A stretch of 64,000 bases of DNA from Deinococcus aquatilis DSM 23025. GTDB taxonomy: Bacteria; Deinococcota; Deinococci; Deinococcales; Deinococcaceae. The stretch covers positions 124,001 through 188,000 of the forward strand of contig NZ_KB899696.1 in the NCBI RefSeq assembly GCF_000378445.1. Direction: 5' to 3'. How positions within the stretch are numbered: position 1 is the stretch's first letter; each line of letters starts with the position of its first letter. The translations under genes were made by a program, and so were the position numbers. The notes under the pieces are model-generated. The model was not told the origin of the DNA. It saw only the letters and a program-made list of their open reading frames with translations, and made no database searches. Below, piece after piece: positions 20,127-29,284 of the stretch.

Positions 20127-20771
20127 ATGCCTGCTACGCTGCCCCTGCCCCCGCAACTGGAGGATGACCCACCACAGGCCACGCGGCCTCAAGCTGCACT
20201 GCCGCTGCCACCGACGCCCCTGCAACTGGCCCGCGCTTTTGTGGGTGTGGCGCTGGCAGGCATCGGGGGCGGCATCCCGGCCCACACGCGCCGCGCCATG
20301 CTGAACCGGGGCTGGCTGGACAACGCCGAATTTGCCGAAGCCTTTACGCTGGCCCAACTGACGCCGGGGCCAAACGGCGTGAATCTGGCGGCGATGGTGG
20401 GGGCGCGGCTGGGCGGCAAACGGGGCGCACTTGCCAGCACGCTGGGGGTGCTGACGCCGGGGCTGATTGCCATGACCGCCGTGACGGTACTGCTGCTGGG
20501 CCTGCCCGGTGGCCTGCCGCCCGCTCTTCAAAGTGCGCTGCGTGGCGCGGCCTGTGCAGCGTTGGCTGTCATGCTGACGATGGTCGGCCCCATCGTGCGC
20601 GTGGGCTGGAACCTGAAAGCCGGACGACTGCCCATCGGGGCGGCGGTCACGCTGCTGACTTTTGTGGCGCTGGGCGTGCTGCGGCTGGATCTGCTGCCCG
20701 TGCTGGTGGTGCTGGTCGGGGCAGGTCTGGTGGCCCACCGCCCCGCCAAGAGGACCCATGACAACGCCTGA
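20127..20771 (+). CDS. Chromate transporter family protein, N-type short subunit
   Basis: 214 aa, one half of a split CHR (chromate ion transporter) pair. The family hallmarks are visible: [21 protein letters not shown], then [38 protein letters not shown], followed by further membrane segments. Known CHR proteins expel chromate, or exchange it with sulfate. The role in this organism is inferred. Leaderless ATG 20127 after TAGGCT (20115-20120). Overlaps the next gene by 14 nt. Confidence 0.9.
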   Translation: MPATLPLPPQLEDDPPQATRPQAALPLPPTPLQLARAFVGVALAGIGGGIPAHTRRAMLNRGWLDNAEFAEAFTLAQLTPGPNGVNLAAMVGARLGGKRGALASTLGVLTPGLIAMTAVTVLLLGLPGGLPPALQSALRGAACAALAVMLTMVGPIVRVGWNLKAGRLPIGAAVTLLTFVALGVLRLDLLPVLVVLVGAGLVAHRPAKRTHDNA

Positions 20772-21282
20772 GCTGGTGCTGGACATCTTCCTGACCTTCG
20801 TGCGCCTTGGCCTGACCGGGTTTGGCGGCACCAATCTGGCCGAAATGGAACGTCTGTTGGTGGGGCAACACGGCTGGATAGACGCCCGCACCTTTGCCAA
20901 TGGCTTTGCGCTGGGCCAACTGATGCCGGGGCCGAACCTGTTGGCGGTCACACATTACGGGTTGGTCATCGCCGGGGGCTGGGGCGCTGCCGCCGCTACG
21001 GTGGGCTTTTACGGCCCCACAGCGGTTCTCAGCGCGGCGGCGGCCCTCCTCTGGAAGAGGCACAGCGCCCACCCGTGGAGCCTGACCTTCCGGGATGCCC
21101 TGCTGCCCTTTGGCGGAGGCGTGATGCTGGCAGGTGTGCTGGTGCTGGGCCAGACCAGTATTCACTCGTGGGCGGCAGCGGCGTTGGCGGCCCTCGCCTT
21201 CGTTATTCTGCGCCGCACCCGCCTGAATTCGGCGCTGGTGGTGGTGGGCGCGGCAGTGGTGGGGGCGCTGATTGGGTTGTAG
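20758..21282 (+). CDS. Chromate transporter family protein, second short subunit
   Basis: 174 aa with the same fold as its neighbour: [22 protein letters not shown], then [36 protein letters not shown], and about five membrane helices. Short CHR proteins work as heterodimers encoded by adjacent genes. The 14-nt overlap (ATG 20758 within the end of the first gene) indicates translational coupling and equal expression. Confidence 0.9.
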   Translation: MTTPELVLDIFLTFVRLGLTGFGGTNLAEMERLLVGQHGWIDARTFANGFALGQLMPGPNLLAVTHYGLVIAGGWGAAAATVGFYGPTAVLSAAAALLWKRHSAHPWSLTFRDALLPFGGGVMLAGVLVLGQTSIHSWAAAALAALAFVILRRTRLNSALVVVGAAVVGALIGL

Positions 21283-21309
21283 AGGGCCTGCCCCGTTACA
21301 CTTGGCCGC

Positions 21310-21987
21310 GTGAGTGGTTACACCGTCCTCAGCCGCGCCCCGATTCCGGGCAGTTCCGAAGACCTGATCCTGTATCAGCGGGACGACGAATTTACTATCC
21401 GAATCAGCGGCTATGTCAGCGAACTGATGAACAGCCGAATGCACGGCTCGGAGGACGCCTTGGCTGAATATGCCTGCCCCCTCATCGCGGCGCGGGCAGG
21501 CGTGCGGGTGCTGGTGGGGGGCCTCGGCATGGGCTTTACGCTGGCGGCGGCGCTGCGTTCTACCGGGCCAGATGCCGTGGTCACGGTGGCCGAACTCGTG
21601 CCGCAGGTGGTGGAGTGGAACCGGGGACCGCTGGGCGAATGCGCGGGCCGCCCGCTGGACAATCCCCGAACCCGCGTGCATGTGGGCGATGTGGCCGCCC
21701 TGATCCGGGCCAGCAGCGCCGCCTGGGACGCCGTGTTGCTGGACGTAGACAACGGCCCGGACGGCATGACCCACAAGGAAAACGACTGGCTCTACAGCAT
21801 GAAGGGACTGAAGGCCATCGCGGCGGCCCTGACTCCGGGCGGCGTGCTGGCGATCTGGTCGGTAGACCCCGACCCCAAATTTACCGCCCGCCTCATCAAA
21901 GCGGGCTACAGCGTGGAAACCCGGATCGCCCGCGAACGCCCCGGAAAAGGCGCGAAGCATACGATCTGGCTGGCGGTGCGGCCCTAG
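21310..21987 (+). CDS. Spermidine/spermine synthase-like methyltransferase-fold protein
   Basis: 225 aa with the aminopropyltransferase-type Rossmann fold: FTIRISGYVSELMNSRMHGSEDALAEYAC, SAM/dcSAM-binding VLVGGLGMGFTLAAAL, VVTVAELVPQVVEWNR, WDAVLLDVDNGPDG and LTPGGVLAIWSVDPDP. Length is shorter than true spermidine synthase (about 280-310) and the N-terminal beta domain is reduced, so the activity may differ. GTG 21310 follows TACACT (21297-21302) by 7 nt. Confidence 0.82.
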   Translation: MSGYTVLSRAPIPGSSEDLILYQRDDEFTIRISGYVSELMNSRMHGSEDALAEYACPLIAARAGVRVLVGGLGMGFTLAAALRSTGPDAVVTVAELVPQVVEWNRGPLGECAGRPLDNPRTRVHVGDVAALIRASSAAWDAVLLDVDNGPDGMTHKENDWLYSMKGLKAIAAALTPGGVLAIWSVDPDPKFTARLIKAGYSVETRIARERPGKGAKHTIWLAVRP

Positions 21988-21995
21988 TTCTGTCA

Positions 21996-22023
21996 GTGGT
22001 CAGTGGGTAGTGGTGAGTGGGAA
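21996..22023 (+). repeat. Heptanucleotide repeat, four units
   Basis: GTGGTCA, GTGGGTA, GTGGTGA, GTGGGAA in perfect phase, nine bases after the preceding stop codon. Confidence 0.8.
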
Positions 22024-22113
22024 AAGCATGGGGGCCATGAAAGACAACGCTTTATCGCCGCGTTCTGTGGGTTCACGGCTCATAGCTCAAAGTCTCTTCT
22101 GACCGCCCCTCCC

Positions 22114-22893
22114 CTACCCGCCCGTCAGAAAGCGCAGGGTTTCCGTGTACAGCATTTCCGTGCTGGAAAAGTTTTCAAAGGTATGCGTGCCGCCGGGAAT
22201 GCCCACTGCATCGCAGCCGAGGGCCTGTGCATAGCGCACCCCAAATTCGGGCGGGCAGGTCTGGTCGGCGTCGCCGTGAAAGACACGGGCCACACCGCCG
22301 CCCATGCTGGTGGCCCAGGCATTCGCTGCCTCTAGCGGCCTGAGGCGCGTGACTTCCTGCAAAAATTCCCGGCCCACGGGCCAGCCCCCATAATCGCTGA
22401 CCACCGGCGGCACGAATCCGCCGCGCAGCATGGGCAGCCACAGTTCGGGCAGGGCGGGTGCCCACAGGGCGAGGCGGTGCGGCCTGACCTCGGCAGCGGC
22501 GAGTGATACCACCATGCCGCCCATGCTGAAGCCCAGCAGCATCACGCGTTCGGGATCGAGGCCCGGTTGACGGCGCATGTACTCGAAGGCCGCCGCCGTG
22601 TCCTGTACCTCGCGGGTCACGGTCATCTCGGAAAAGTCGCCCTGAGAAATGCCGCTGCCCCGGCAATCGAAGTGCAGGCACGCCACGTCCCGCGCCGCCA
22701 GATGACGCGCCAGCACAGGAAGTAGGCGGTGGTCGCCGCCCTGATTGCCCGTAAAGCCGTGAACCAGCACCACCGAGGGCCAGCCCTGCGCGGGCCGCTG
22801 ACTGGAGTCGTCGCTGTTAGGAATATGCAGCAGCCCATAGAGGCGCTGTCCATCGACCGAAAACTGTGCAAACTGCTCTTGGGCGGGAAGCAT
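22114..22893 (-). CDS. Alpha/beta hydrolase
   Basis: 259 aa, serine hydrolase of the alpha/beta fold: oxyanion region VLVHGFTGNQGG, FDCRGSGISQGDF, nucleophile elbow GFSMGG, an acidic residue in FHGDADQTCPPEF and catalytic His in GGTHTFENFSS. The HGFTGNQ...H pattern resembles cinnamoyl-ester and related carboxylesterases, but the substrate is not determinable. TAGCAT (22901-22906, minus) ends 7 nt before ATG 22893, a leaderless start. Confidence 0.92.
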   Translation of the reverse strand: MLPAQEQFAQFSVDGQRLYGLLHIPNSDDSSQRPAQGWPSVVLVHGFTGNQGGDHRLLPVLARHLAARDVACLHFDCRGSGISQGDFSEMTVTREVQDTAAAFEYMRRQPGLDPERVMLLGFSMGGMVVSLAAAEVRPHRLALWAPALPELWLPMLRGGFVPPVVSDYGGWPVGREFLQEVTRLRPLEAANAWATSMGGGVARVFHGDADQTCPPEFGVRYAQALGCDAVGIPGGTHTFENFSSTEMLYTETLRFLTGG

Positions 22894-23024
22894 GGGGCAG
22901 ATGCTAGAGCATTTGGGTCGGTTTTGAAGGGACGGAGCAACGTGGCGGAACGGGGGAGCAAGAAGATCGAGAGCAAGAAGGGGGAGGACAGGAGCAGCGG
23001 CGCTGCTCTGGCGTTGTCCTGCCT

Positions 23025-23525
23025 TTATCCATCCAACCGCGCACGTTGGGCAGCCTCTTCAAAAGCCTCCGCCTGCGAGTGCGGCACCAGAAATCCGGCG
23101 TAAGCATCCTCATCTCGCAGCCAGGGGCGGTAGCAAAAGCCCCGGGGTTCCAGCCAGGCGGCAAAGGCGTCCAATGCCTCCGGTACGCCGTTGCCGGGCG
23201 CAGAACTCCAGACGAAGGAAGCAGGCAGACCATATGTCTGGCACATCGACCGGGCCTGCCACTCCACCTCGTCCGCCGCCTTCCAGTCCACCTGCATGAG
23301 CAGCCACCACGCCGGAACGTCCTCATCTCCAGCGTGGGCGGTCAGGGCCGTCATCAGGGCGTCGGCCCGTGCCCAGCGCAGTTGGTCAGGAGAATAGGGC
23401 AGCGATCCCAGGTCTTGCAGCCGGGTTTCGAGTGCCTGCACGAAGGCCCGCCGCACCTGCAACCCGTGCTGCTCAGAAAGCGGAGCCAACAGGAGCTGCA
23501 ACAGCGCCGCCCAGTCACTGTTCAT
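23025..23525 (-). CDS. Hypothetical protein
   Basis: 166 aa, acidic and Trp/Leu/Ala-rich (WWLLMQVDWKAADEVEWQA), probably a soluble helical cytoplasmic protein. No signal or membrane segment, and no family recognised. ATG 23525 has AGAGG upstream and lies 33 nt after the GGDEF gene on the same strand, so the two are probably co-transcribed. It could be an accessory to that signalling protein, but this is position-based inference. Confidence 0.65.
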   Translation of the reverse strand: MNSDWAALLQLLLAPLSEQHGLQVRRAFVQALETRLQDLGSLPYSPDQLRWARADALMTALTAHAGDEDVPAWWLLMQVDWKAADEVEWQARSMCQTYGLPASFVWSSAPGNGVPEALDAFAAWLEPRGFCYRPWLRDEDAYAGFLVPHSQAEAFEEAAQRARLDG

Positions 23526-23558
23526 GTTGCCTCTGTTCAGGCCAGGGCTGAAACATCC

Positions 23559-24749
23559 TCAGCCAACTTCTTCGCCCCACAGGGTCAGCGTGGGCGGCGA
23601 GAGCAGACCGGGTTCGGCAAAAGCATCTCGGTGTGCCACCACGACGCGGTTGCGGCCCTGCTGCTTGGCCTCGTACATGGCGGCGTCGGCCCGCGCCGTC
23701 AGCACCCGCAGGTCGTCGCCGGGTTCGCAGGTCGCCACCCCCAGGCTGGCCGTGACCTGACCCACAGGTGGCTGAGCCGTGTTGTGCATCAGACGGCGCA
23801 GGCGCTGGGCCACTCTCGTCGCTCCCAATGTATCGGTATCCGGCAGCGTGATCAGAAATTCTTCGCCTCCCCAGCGGCCCACCGTATCGGAGTCTCGCAG
23901 GGCCGAGCGCAGCAGGGCGGCGGTGTAGATCAGTACGTCGTCACCGACGTTGTGGCCGTAGGTGTCGTTGATCCGCTTGAAGTGATCCAGATCCAGCAAG
24001 ATCACGCTGCCAGCCTTGCCCTGCGGTGTTGCCACCAGCAACCCGTCCACGGCAGGGTACAGGGCGCGGCGGTTGGGTAGCCCGGTCAGTGGGTCAGTAT
24101 GGGCCAGATGAAAGAGCGTGAGGCGCTCGCTGCGTTCCTGCAAAAATCTTGCCCTGTACCACGCAAGCCCGAACAGCAAGATCAGGATGGCAGCGCAGGT
24201 CAGTTGAACGCGCAACAGGCTGGTATTGGCAGCCAGGCTGCCTTCCCCGCGTGCCAGGAGTGCGGCCCACGGGAAGGCCACGCACAACAGGTAATTCACG
24301 GCAGTCAGCAGACCGGCGCGGCGCGTGCCGAACATCAAGAAGGCCAGAATCGAGAGCGCCACCAACATCCAATAAGTGCTGCTCGACAGGTCCAGAATCG
24401 GCGCACCGGGGGTCAGTGCGGTGAACAATGATTGGGCCAGAACTGCCGTGACGTTGCAGGCAAACACGACCTGTTCGGCTACCCGTAGCGGCCTCCCGCG
24501 CAGCAGCCAGCCCACCGCCCAGGCGCACATGATCAGCAGCAGCGGATGGGCGTACAGGACGTATGGATCAGGCCTGGACTCGCCTAATTGCAGGACCCAG
24601 ACCATCAATAGCACAGGGACACCGAAAGCCAGGGCCGTCAGATAGACCCGGCGCCTCAGCACTTCAGACCAGGGGACGGTGGGGTCTTGAACTTGCTCTG
24701 GCACGGCAGGCAAGCGCAAGTTCCGACGACGCTCACGGCGAGTGGTCAT
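23559..24749 (-). CDS. Membrane-bound diguanylate cyclase (GGDEF domain)
   Basis: 396 aa: a basic N-terminus, about six transmembrane helices (about 32-215), then a GGDEF domain (DPLTGLPNRRAL onward). The active-site loop is GGEEF at 294-298, competent for c-di-GMP synthesis. An RxxD inhibitory site (Arg285-Asp288) lies exactly five residues before it, so product inhibition is likely. LDLDHFKRINDTYGH carries the metal/substrate residues. TAAGCT on the minus strand lies 9 nt before ATG 24749. The membrane part looks like a generic 6-TM sensor. Confidence 0.94.
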   Translation of the reverse strand: MTTRRERRRNLRLPAVPEQVQDPTVPWSEVLRRRVYLTALAFGVPVLLMVWVLQLGESRPDPYVLYAHPLLLIMCAWAVGWLLRGRPLRVAEQVVFACNVTAVLAQSLFTALTPGAPILDLSSSTYWMLVALSILAFLMFGTRRAGLLTAVNYLLCVAFPWAALLARGEGSLAANTSLLRVQLTCAAILILLFGLAWYRARFLQERSERLTLFHLAHTDPLTGLPNRRALYPAVDGLLVATPQGKAGSVILLDLDHFKRINDTYGHNVGDDVLIYTAALLRSALRDSDTVGRWGGEEFLITLPDTDTLGATRVAQRLRRLMHNTAQPPVGQVTASLGVATCEPGDDLRVLTARADAAMYEAKQQGRNRVVVAHRDAFAEPGLLSPPTLTLWGEEVG

Positions 24750-24866
24750 CTATACTTCAGCTTACACTCACAAATTTGGGCCTGCTGTATAGAAACCTAC
24801 CACTTCAGCATTCGATTGAGCCTTCTAAGCCTGAATCCTTCCAGCTCAACAGTGATCCACCCAACA

Positions 24867-24912
24867 ATTGAGCAGGAAGAGAGCCAAAAAGTCTTCTCCC
24901 TTCCTGCTCAAT
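24867..24912. repeat. Perfect 13-bp inverted repeat in an AT-richer spacer
   Basis: ATTGAGCAGGAAG (24867-24879) is exactly complementary to CTTCCTGCTCAAT (24900-24912), loop 20 nt. The surrounding 24750-25052 spacer is visibly lower in GC than the rest of the window and has no gene. The hairpin sits between the end of aspS2 and the GGDEF promoter; it could be the aspS2 terminator or part of a small degenerate element. Confidence 0.6.
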
Positions 24913-25052
24913 GAAAGTGCTATATCTGATTCTTCCTACTCTACTTTCTTCATCTTCTCAGCAGGCGACCAACTTAAGAGCCATTTGAATACTTTATCGC
25001 CAGATTTGTTTCAAGTTGTAAGCAGAATCATCGAGATTTGACGCAGTTGTCA

Positions 25053-26390
<1,338 letters not shown>

Positions 26391-26439
26391 GGGCGCGGCT
26401 CCTTAACTGAGGTGGTTCTAAAGCTGGACGGCTGAATCT

Positions 26440-26476
26440 AAAGAAAGCCCCCGACTCCGGCGGGGAGTGCGGGGGC
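26440..26476 (-). terminator. Intrinsic terminator (candidate attenuator) in the aspS2 leader
   Basis: On the minus strand GCCCCCG-C-ACTCC pairs with GGAGT-CGGGGGC (12 bp, one bulged C, five-base loop CCGCC) and is followed at once by TTTCTTT. It lies between the leader peptide stop (26499) and the aspS2 ribosome-binding site, so readthrough is required for aspS2 expression from the upstream promoter. Confidence 0.8.
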
Positions 26477-26498
26477 GCGGCGTGCGGCGAGGCGTCCC

Positions 26499-26543
26499 CT
26501 ACTGGGGATCATCATTCACGTTGTTCTGGGCCACACGTGTCAT
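26499..26543 (-). CDS. Leader peptide MTRVAQNNVNDDPQ upstream of aspS2
   Basis: A 14-residue ORF (ATG 26543 to TAG 26499-26501) with codons AAC AAC GTG AAT GAT GAT at positions 7-12: three Asn and two Asp in six codons. It starts 7 nt after a TATGCT -10 box and would be the first thing translated on a leaderless transcript. TCCCC inside codons 12-14 can pair with GGGGA just after the stop (pause hairpin), and the intrinsic terminator follows 22 nt after the stop. Placed before the enzyme that makes Asp-tRNA and precursor Asn-tRNA, this is a typical attenuation leader. Function is inferred from architecture. Confidence 0.7.
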   Translation of the reverse strand: MTRVAQNNVNDDPQ

Positions 26544-26550
26544 GCCCGGA

Positions 26551-26580
26551 AGCATAGCGGGCGCGGGGGCCGGGGGTCAA
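26551..26580 (-). promoter_or_regulatory. Consensus promoter of the aspS2 leader transcript
   Basis: Minus strand: -35 TTGACC (26575-26580), 18-bp spacer, -10 TATGCT (26551-26556), then 7 nt to the leader peptide ATG. It is the clearest -35/-10 pair in the window. Confidence 0.8.
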
Positions 26581-26610
26581 TGCGGGGGCTAGGCAGGCGG
26601 GGGCAGGCCA

Positions 26611-27318
26611 TCACACGCGGCGGGCCATCCACAGCAAATAATGCACCCGTTTGGCATAGCCGCCCTCTGGATGGGTCAACGCGGCGGCGTGTTGCCTCAG
26701 GAGAGCCTGATGTTCGGGCTGGCGCACGTCTGGCATGCCGGGAGTCCGGTTCAAAAATCCGGCGAGATCGGGCAAAGTTGGAAACCGCAACGTGTCGTCT
26801 ATTCCCTCAAAGTGCAGGATTTCTAGGGCGCTTTGCTGCAAGCTTTCGGCGTACCGCACAGTCTGCGAAGCGTCCGACAACGGATGCAGGCCCAGAAGCA
26901 GCCCCCCTCTGCAAACGAATTCAGGCACGACCAGACCAATATTCGGGCCGCGCCGGGAGTAGGCCAGATCAAAGGTTTCTGGTTGTAGTGGCGTTTCCTG
27001 GCGGGCATGACCCAACACAAACGCCACATTGGAAAGGCCCGCCTGAGCCGCATTGTGCCGGGCGTGGGCCAACAATCCCGCCGAGTAATCGAGGCCCGTT
27101 ATCTGCCGCGCTGTGTGCGCCACATGAACCGTAAACTGACCGTCTCCACAACCACAATCCAATACCCGCTGACCTGCTGCTTTCTCCAACACCAGGGCAT
27201 CGAATTGTGCCTGAGCATCCGGGCCTTCAATCCACTGGTTCCAAGTTTGCGTATAGCCGTTGGGCCTCCGAGCGAGGTCATCGCTCCAGGCCCGCCCTGC
27301 ACTCTGGTTGTCGGTCAT
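26611..27318 (-). CDS. Class I SAM-dependent methyltransferase
   Basis: 235 aa with the UbiE/small-molecule methyltransferase fold: motif I VLDCGCGDGQFT, acidic motif II ITGLDYSAGLLAHAR, and LPLQPETFDLAYSRRG-like motif IV (actual FDLAYSRRGPNIG). Substrate unknown. ATG 27318 has a GGAGG ribosome-binding site, with TACGCT about 17 nt upstream, so this mRNA has a short leader. Divergent from the tetR-MFS pair, sharing a promoter region with a palindrome, so it may belong to the same regulon. Confidence 0.88.
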   Translation of the reverse strand: MTDNQSAGRAWSDDLARRPNGYTQTWNQWIEGPDAQAQFDALVLEKAAGQRVLDCGCGDGQFTVHVAHTARQITGLDYSAGLLAHARHNAAQAGLSNVAFVLGHARQETPLQPETFDLAYSRRGPNIGLVVPEFVCRGGLLLGLHPLSDASQTVRYAESLQQSALEILHFEGIDDTLRFPTLPDLAGFLNRTPGMPDVRQPEHQALLRQHAAALTHPEGGYAKRVHYLLWMARRV

Positions 27319-27377
27319 CTGGCCTCCGGACCTACAGCGTACTCGGCTGAAAAACAGTGTTTACCTCTGAATTACAA

Positions 27378-27391
27378 ACCGTCCAGACGGT
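27378..27391. promoter_or_regulatory. Putative TetR operator
   Basis: ACCGTC-CA-GACGGT is a palindrome with 6-bp arms, immediately upstream of and overlapping the candidate -10 (TATGCT/TACTTT, 27391-27401) of the adjacent tetR gene. Position and shape fit autorepression and possibly co-control of the divergent methyltransferase gene. Confidence 0.6.
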
Positions 27392-27410
27392 ATGCTACTT
27401 TGGGCCAGAG

Positions 27411-27953
27411 GTGATCTGCTTGACCCGTACCCGCAACCCGGAACTGACCCGCATTACCCTGCTAGACGCTGCCGCCGCTGTTCTCAGAGACCTGGGGGCG
27501 GCCCTGTCGCTGGACGCTGTGGCTAAAGAAGCGGGCGTCAGCAAGGGCGGGTTGCTGCATCATTTTCCCTCGCGGGAGGCGCTGCTGAACGCACTGGCGC
27601 TGCGGCTCCTGGAGCAGTTCCGGGGGCGGGTGGCAGCGGCGCTGGACGCCGAGACGACGGTTCACGGCCAGCAGCCAGGAGCGTGGGCACGGGCCTACAT
27701 TGCCGTCAGCTTTGATCCCAGCGCTGAAGAAGACGCTATTTACGCAGTGATGCAGACGTTGGCCCTACAACCGGATGTGCTGGCCGCATGGAAGGCCACC
27801 GAAGCAGAGATGATCGCTGCCGCCGAAGCCGATGGGCTGCCGTTGGGCCGCGCCCACGCGATTCGGCTGGCCTGCGACGGCCTATGCCTGAGCCATATGT
27901 CTGCCGCTGACCTGCCTGCCGTGCGCGAGGAGTTGACCCGGTGGACACGCTGA
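27411..27953 (+). CDS. TetR/AcrR family transcriptional regulator
   Basis: 180 aa: N-terminal HTH (TRITLLDAAAAVLRDLGAALSLDAVAKEAGVSKGGLLHHFPSREALLNAL) and a C-terminal TetR ligand domain (TetR_C_37-like, QTLALQPDVLAAWKATEAEM). It probably represses the overlapping MFS gene and itself. GTG 27411 is chosen because TACTTT ends 9 nt upstream; TTG 27420 is an alternative. Confidence 0.92.
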   Translation: MICLTRTRNPELTRITLLDAAAAVLRDLGAALSLDAVAKEAGVSKGGLLHHFPSREALLNALALRLLEQFRGRVAAALDAETTVHGQQPGAWARAYIAVSFDPSAEEDAIYAVMQTLALQPDVLAAWKATEAEMIAAAEADGLPLGRAHAIRLACDGLCLSHMSAADLPAVREELTRWTR

Positions 27954-29251
27954 AGCCGGACACGCCGACACCCGGTCCACAGCACCCCGACCCCGGCCCC
28001 GGCTGGCAACGGCGCTTCTGGGCCATTTTTGGTGGGCAGGCACTCAGTCTGATCGGCTCGGCCCTGACTCAGTTCGTGCTGCTGTGGTGGATCACCGATA
28101 CCACTGGCAGCGCCTCGGCTCTGGCAACGGCGGGTATGGCTGCGCTGCTGCCTCAGGCCCTGCTGGGGCCACTGGGCGGCACTTTTGCAGACCGTTACAG
28201 CCGCCGCCTGATCATGATCGTGGCCGATACCATCAGCGCCCTGTGCATGTTGGTGCTGATCTTTCTGTTTGCCAGCGGACGCATAGAGCTGTGGCACGTC
28301 TACACCATGATGTTTGTTCGCAGCAGTATGCAGGCGTTTCAGGGGCCAGCGTCGGCAGCCAGCAGCTCCATGCTGGTGCCGAGCGATTTTTTACCGCGTG
28401 CAGCGGGCCTCAATCAGTCTCTGATGGGCATCATGACGGTGGCCGCTGCCCCGCTGGGCGCACTTGCCATCAGCGTGATGCCGCTTCAGGGCGCACTCCT
28501 CATAGATGTCTTCACTGCCCTCCTGGGTATCGTGCCGCTGCTGATCTACCGCATTCCGCAGATTCGCACGCCCAAAGATCAGCGCCTGGGCGTCTGGAAG
28601 GAATTCCGCGAGGGCGTATCGCTGGTGTGGGAACATCCGGGATTGCGCCGCCTGTACGCGCTGCTGGCTGTGGTGGTGCTGGCGATCATGCCCACATTTA
28701 CCCTGACGCCCCTATTGGTCAAGGAATATTTTGGCGGCGGTGCGGGTCAGGTCGCCCTGATGGAAGGACTGTCGGGCGTGGGCATGATCGCGGGCGGGTT
28801 ACTGGTGGCGGCCCTGAACCCCAAGCGCCGTATTGCCACCGTGCTGATCGCATTTGCCCTGTCTTGCCTTACGGTGGCGCTGACGGCTCTCGCCCCCGCC
28901 AACGCCTTCTGGCTGGCTGTGGTGTGGTGGGTGGTCAGCGGCGCAACCTTCGTATACGGCAACGCCCCCATGACTGCCGCCCTGCAAACCATTATTCCCA
29001 ACCAGTTGCAGGGCCGTGCCCTGTCGCTGCTGTCTACGGTCATGGGTCTCGCCGCGCCTGTGGGCCTCGCGCTGGTGGGGCCGCTCGGAGCCGCTCTCGG
29101 GGTGCGCTGGGTCTTTGTGGTGGCGGGCGTGCTGGCAACCCTGGCCAGCCTCGCCGGATTCCTCTCGCCCGCACTGATGCGGCTGGAAAGTACGCCCCCC
29201 CAGTCGAGCAGTGGAGCAGGCCGTGGCGAGGTGGTAGGCGGAGATGACTGA
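27941..29251 (+). CDS. MFS transporter, drug-efflux type
   Basis: 436 aa with about 12 transmembrane helices. N-terminal motif A region GPLGGTFADRYSRRLIM between TM2 and TM3; the family resembles macrolide/tetracycline-type effluxers (MefA/Tet(V)-like MFS_3: FWAIFGGQALSLIGSALTQFVLLWWI). GTG start overlaps the tetR end by 13 nt, so the two are translationally coupled, and the TetR protein is the likely sensor of the exported compound. Proline-rich first 20 residues precede TM1. Confidence 0.92.
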   Translation: MDTLKPDTPTPGPQHPDPGPGWQRRFWAIFGGQALSLIGSALTQFVLLWWITDTTGSASALATAGMAALLPQALLGPLGGTFADRYSRRLIMIVADTISALCMLVLIFLFASGRIELWHVYTMMFVRSSMQAFQGPASAASSSMLVPSDFLPRAAGLNQSLMGIMTVAAAPLGALAISVMPLQGALLIDVFTALLGIVPLLIYRIPQIRTPKDQRLGVWKEFREGVSLVWEHPGLRRLYALLAVVVLAIMPTFTLTPLLVKEYFGGGAGQVALMEGLSGVGMIAGGLLVAALNPKRRIATVLIAFALSCLTVALTALAPANAFWLAVVWWVVSGATFVYGNAPMTAALQTIIPNQLQGRALSLLSTVMGLAAPVGLALVGPLGAALGVRWVFVVAGVLATLASLAGFLSPALMRLESTPPQSSSGAGRGEVVGGDD

Positions 29252-29284
29252 CCGATGAACCCCGCCCGCCGCTATCCTGCCTCC

